Below, piece after piece: positions 61,981-64,000 of a stretch of 64,000 bases of DNA. The DNA is taken from positions 7,398 through 71,397 of the forward strand of contig JASSUK010000019.1 of assembly GCA_031963045.1 (NCBI GenBank), written 5' to 3'. Below the pieces are notes generated by a model. The model was given only the letters and a program-made list of their open reading frames with translations, ran no database searches and was not told the DNA's origin. The DNA comes from JASSUD01 sp031963045 (lineage in GTDB: Bacteria > Pseudomonadota > Gammaproteobacteria > Burkholderiales > Burkholderiaceae). The position numbers and the translations under genes were made by a program. Each line of letters begins with the position of its first letter. Within the stretch, counting starts at the first letter, position 1.

Positions 61981-64000
61981 ATGTCTAGTATTACCTCTAC
62001 CCCTTCCATTAGCAGCACTCCTCCTCCTCTTTCTTTATCAGAACCCTCTCCAGCGCAAGATTTTCGGACGGTAGCATCTAGTATGCAAAATGCGTTGGTA
62101 GAGCGTGATAGAACCATAGAGAAATTACTGAAAGAAATAGCCACCCTTAAGCTAGAGGCATCGGAAAATCAACCAAGAGAAGTCAATTATCAGGAAATGG
62201 AGGTGCCAGATATAGAGGGGGTAGTGAGCCACATTGAGGCTCAAGATGCAGCACTGAGCGCATTAATACAAGAGCATGAAGTTGCACGCCAAAGGTTATT
62301 GCAGCAATCGAGCATGACTGAAAATCTGAGTCAAGTGAATGCAACCTTGGATCAAGAAAATGCCAGCTTGAAGCAAGCGCTTGAAGCTAAAGATCAGCTC
62401 ATGCTAAGCCAAAGGGTTGAGATTCAGCAAAAAGAGCGAGCGGAACTAGAACGAGAGCAAAAGCGCGAAGCCAGTACACAGGAAATTGAAGAGCTATTAA
62501 AAGAAATTGAGGTGGATGAGCGAGCTCGTGAAGCAAAAATTCAAAAGATTGTAGAAAATGGGCAAAAGCGCGCGGAGGAGATTAAAGCGCTTATGCAAAA
62601 AACTAAAGCAAATAAGCAAGAGTCGGAAGCCAATAAAAAAAAGCGTGAAACGTTAATGCAAGAGCTTAAAGCGCTCCCACATGGTTTTAACGATAGCCAA
62701 CAATCTGAAGCGTTAATACGGAAGTTCGACACATGGGATCAAGAGTTTGAAACGCTACTACAAGAGCTTGAAGCAACTAAGCAAGCGCATGAAGTCAATG
62801 AGCAAAAAAGTGAAGCAGATAGGCAAGAGATTGAATTGCTAATAAAAAAGAATGAAGCGACAATACAAAGGCTTAAATATAATAAGCAGAAAAAAGAAGT
62901 TACTTTGAATTTTCTTAAAAGTTTCAGTAATAGTGCAGCGCTGTCTGAAACTGAAATTCAGTTATTAATTTATATATTAAAAAATGAAAGTGGGCATTAT
63001 GCGTCAGAGGTTAGACTTATGGCTGTCAGTATATTATTTCAACAATCTAGCTTATCCGAGCAAATTCGTCCATTTTTAGAAGCAGTGCTTCAAGATAAAG
63101 AAGAAAGGGTTAAAGCTGCAGTTGCTGTAGTTTTAGGCAGGTATTTCCCAGTATCTGACGCCATCCTTCAAATTTTACTGGAAGTGATAGCGAATAAAAA
63201 TGGGATATATAGAGCAGCGTATAGAGTGAACGCTGTCGCTGCATTGAAGAGACAATCTACCTTATCCGAGCAAGTTCGCCCATTTTTGGAAGCGGCGCTT
63301 CAAGATACAGATGAGCAGGTTAAAGCTGCAGTTGCTGTAGCTTTAACCCACCATTTCCCGGCATCTGACACCACTATCCAAATCTTACTGGAGGTGATAG
63401 CGAATAAAAGTGGGTATTATGAGGCGGAATTTAGAATTAACGCGGCCACGGCATTACTAGAACAATCTACCTTACCGGAGCAAGTCCGCCCATTTTTGGA
63501 AGCAGTACTTCAAGATAAAGATGAGCAGGCTAAAGCTGCAGTTGCTGTAGTTTTAGGCTGGCATTTCCCGGCATCTGACAGCACCCTCCAAATCTTACTG
63601 GAAGTGATAGCGAATAAAAATGGGATATATGAGATGGCGGATAGAGTTCACGCTGCCACTGCATTAAAGAGACAACCCATCTTATCGGAGCAAGTTCGCC
63701 CATTTTTGGAAGCGGTGCTTCAAGATACAGATGAGCATGTTAAAGCTGCAGTTGCTGTAGCTTTAAGCTGGCATTTCCCGGCATCTGACACCGCCCTCCA
63801 AATTTTACTGGAGATAATAGCGAATAAAAATGGGATATATGAGATGGCGGATAGAATTAACGCTGTCGCTGCATTGAAGAGACAACCTGCCTTATCCGAG
63901 CAAGTTCGCTCATTTTTGGAGGTGGTGCTTCAAGATACAGATGAGCAGGTTAAAGCTGCAGTTGCTGTCGCTTTAACCTGGCATTTCCCGGCATCTGACA
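61981..64000 (+). CDS. Coiled-coil and HEAT-repeat protein, N-terminal part (runs off the window)
   Basis: The frame is open from ATG 61981, 10 bases after GGAG, to the window end: at least 673 residues. An in-frame ATG at 61948 lacks a ribosome binding site. Residues 1-30 are Ser/Thr/Pro-rich (SSITSTPSISSTPPPLSLS). Residues about 40-300 are almost pure coiled coil, rich in Glu, Gln, Lys and Ala. From about 320, 70-residue tandem units follow (KAAVAVAL..HFPASD, then LQILLEVIANKNG and LSEQVRPFLEA.LQD), each a pair of HEAT-like helices. It is probably a large structural or effector protein. No signal peptide. The number of repeats is unknown. Confidence 0.85.
   Translation, partial: MSSITSTPSISSTPPPLSLSEPSPAQDFRTVASSMQNALVERDRTIEKLLKEIATLKLEASENQPREVNYQEMEVPDIEGVVSHIEAQDAALSALIQEHEVARQRLLQQSSMTENLSQVNATLDQENASLKQALEAKDQLMLSQRVEIQQKERAELEREQKREASTQEIEELLKEIEVDERAREAKIQKIVENGQKRAEEIKALMQKTKANKQESEANKKKRETLMQELKALPHGFNDSQQSEALIRKFDTWDQEFETLLQELEATKQAHEVNEQKSEADRQEIELLIKKNEATIQRLKYNKQKKEVTLNFLKSFSNSAALSETEIQLLIYILKNESGHYASEVRLMAVSILFQQSSLSEQIRPFLEAVLQDKEERVKAAVAVVLGRYFPVSDAILQILLEVIANKNGIYRAAYRVNAVAALKRQSTLSEQVRPFLEAALQDTDEQVKAAVAVALTHHFPASDTTIQILLEVIANKSGYYEAEFRINAATALLEQSTLPEQVRPFLEAVLQDKDEQAKAAVAVVLGWHFPASDSTLQILLEVIANKNGIYEMADRVHAATALKRQPILSEQVRPFLEAVLQDTDEHVKAAVAVALSWHFPASDTALQILLEIIANKNGIYEMADRINAVAALKRQPALSEQVRSFLEVVLQDTDEQVKAAVAVALTWHFPASD
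62946..64000 (+). repeat. 210-bp tandem repeats encoding HEAT-like units
   Basis: TTAAAGCTGCAGTTGCTGT recurs at about 63111, 63321, 63741 and 63951, with one variant at 63531, giving an exact 210-bp period (70 codons). The first unit, from about 62946, is diverged and later units are much closer to each other. The array continues past the window edge. Confidence 0.92.

Overview
The window looks like part of the chromosome of a host-restricted betaproteobacterium close to Burkholderiaceae. PurL, AlaS, RecG, ArnABCD, WaaC and WaaA read like Burkholderia-type proteins and keep Burkholderia-like neighbours (tgt-queA-recG, dps-ubiA, DUF4870-HIT-tatA, waaC..waaA). Around them are gene losses, insertion-sequence relics and many proteins with eukaryotic-type domains (F-box, ankyrin, LRR, NACHT, WD40). 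This mix fits an endofungal endosymbiont of the Mycoavidus/Glomeribacter type. That placement is inference; no rRNA is present to test it.

Layout. 1-5000: unrecognised genes, several with a paired hydrophobic segment like secreted membrane effectors, plus a mobile-element relic. 5.2-18 kb: FUSC-family transporter, F-box/ankyrin protein, pgi, a DadA-like oxidoreductase, purL. 18.2-22.5 kb: AT-rich accessory block with two F-box/ankyrin proteins, a paralogous gene tail and small orphans. 22.7-25.5 kb: alaS. 25.4-34.1 kb: accessory island bounded by the alaS 3' end and a decayed second copy of it. It holds a truncated IS3-type element, a P2-like phage tail gene fragment, a 1697-residue TPR/TIR-like/NACHT/pentapeptide/WD40 protein, an IS66 relic, a group II intron-like relic and an F-box/LRR protein. 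34.2-48.5 kb: core genes (tgt, queA, recG, dps, ubiA, an acyltransferase, an orphan ABC ATPase, ada, ogt, a DUF4143 ATPase, tatA, a HIT protein, DUF4870, bcp). 48.8-55.1 kb: orphan MntA-like protein, the arn operon (Ara4N modification of lipid A) and tRNA-Pro. 55.2-61.9 kb: phosphomannomutase, waaC, two AT-rich orphans, waaA. 62-64 kb: start of a coiled-coil/HEAT-repeat protein that runs off the window.

A family of about 135-bp palindromic elements is scattered between genes from 9.5 kb on, mostly at gene ends. Its arms come in matched sequence variants. They are absent from the first 9 kb and rare in the AT-rich blocks.

How the genes work together: manB-type mutase, waaC, waaA and arnBCA1A2D-arnE build and modify the lipid A/core of the outer membrane. 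tgt and queA make queuosine in tRNA. ogt and ada repair alkylated DNA. The F-box/ankyrin/LRR proteins and paired-hydrophobic proteins are candidate host-interaction effectors. The most interesting item is the NACHT-WD40 protein, whose nearly identical 129-bp WD40 units differ mainly at the positions that are hypervariable in fungal HET-D/HET-E incompatibility proteins.
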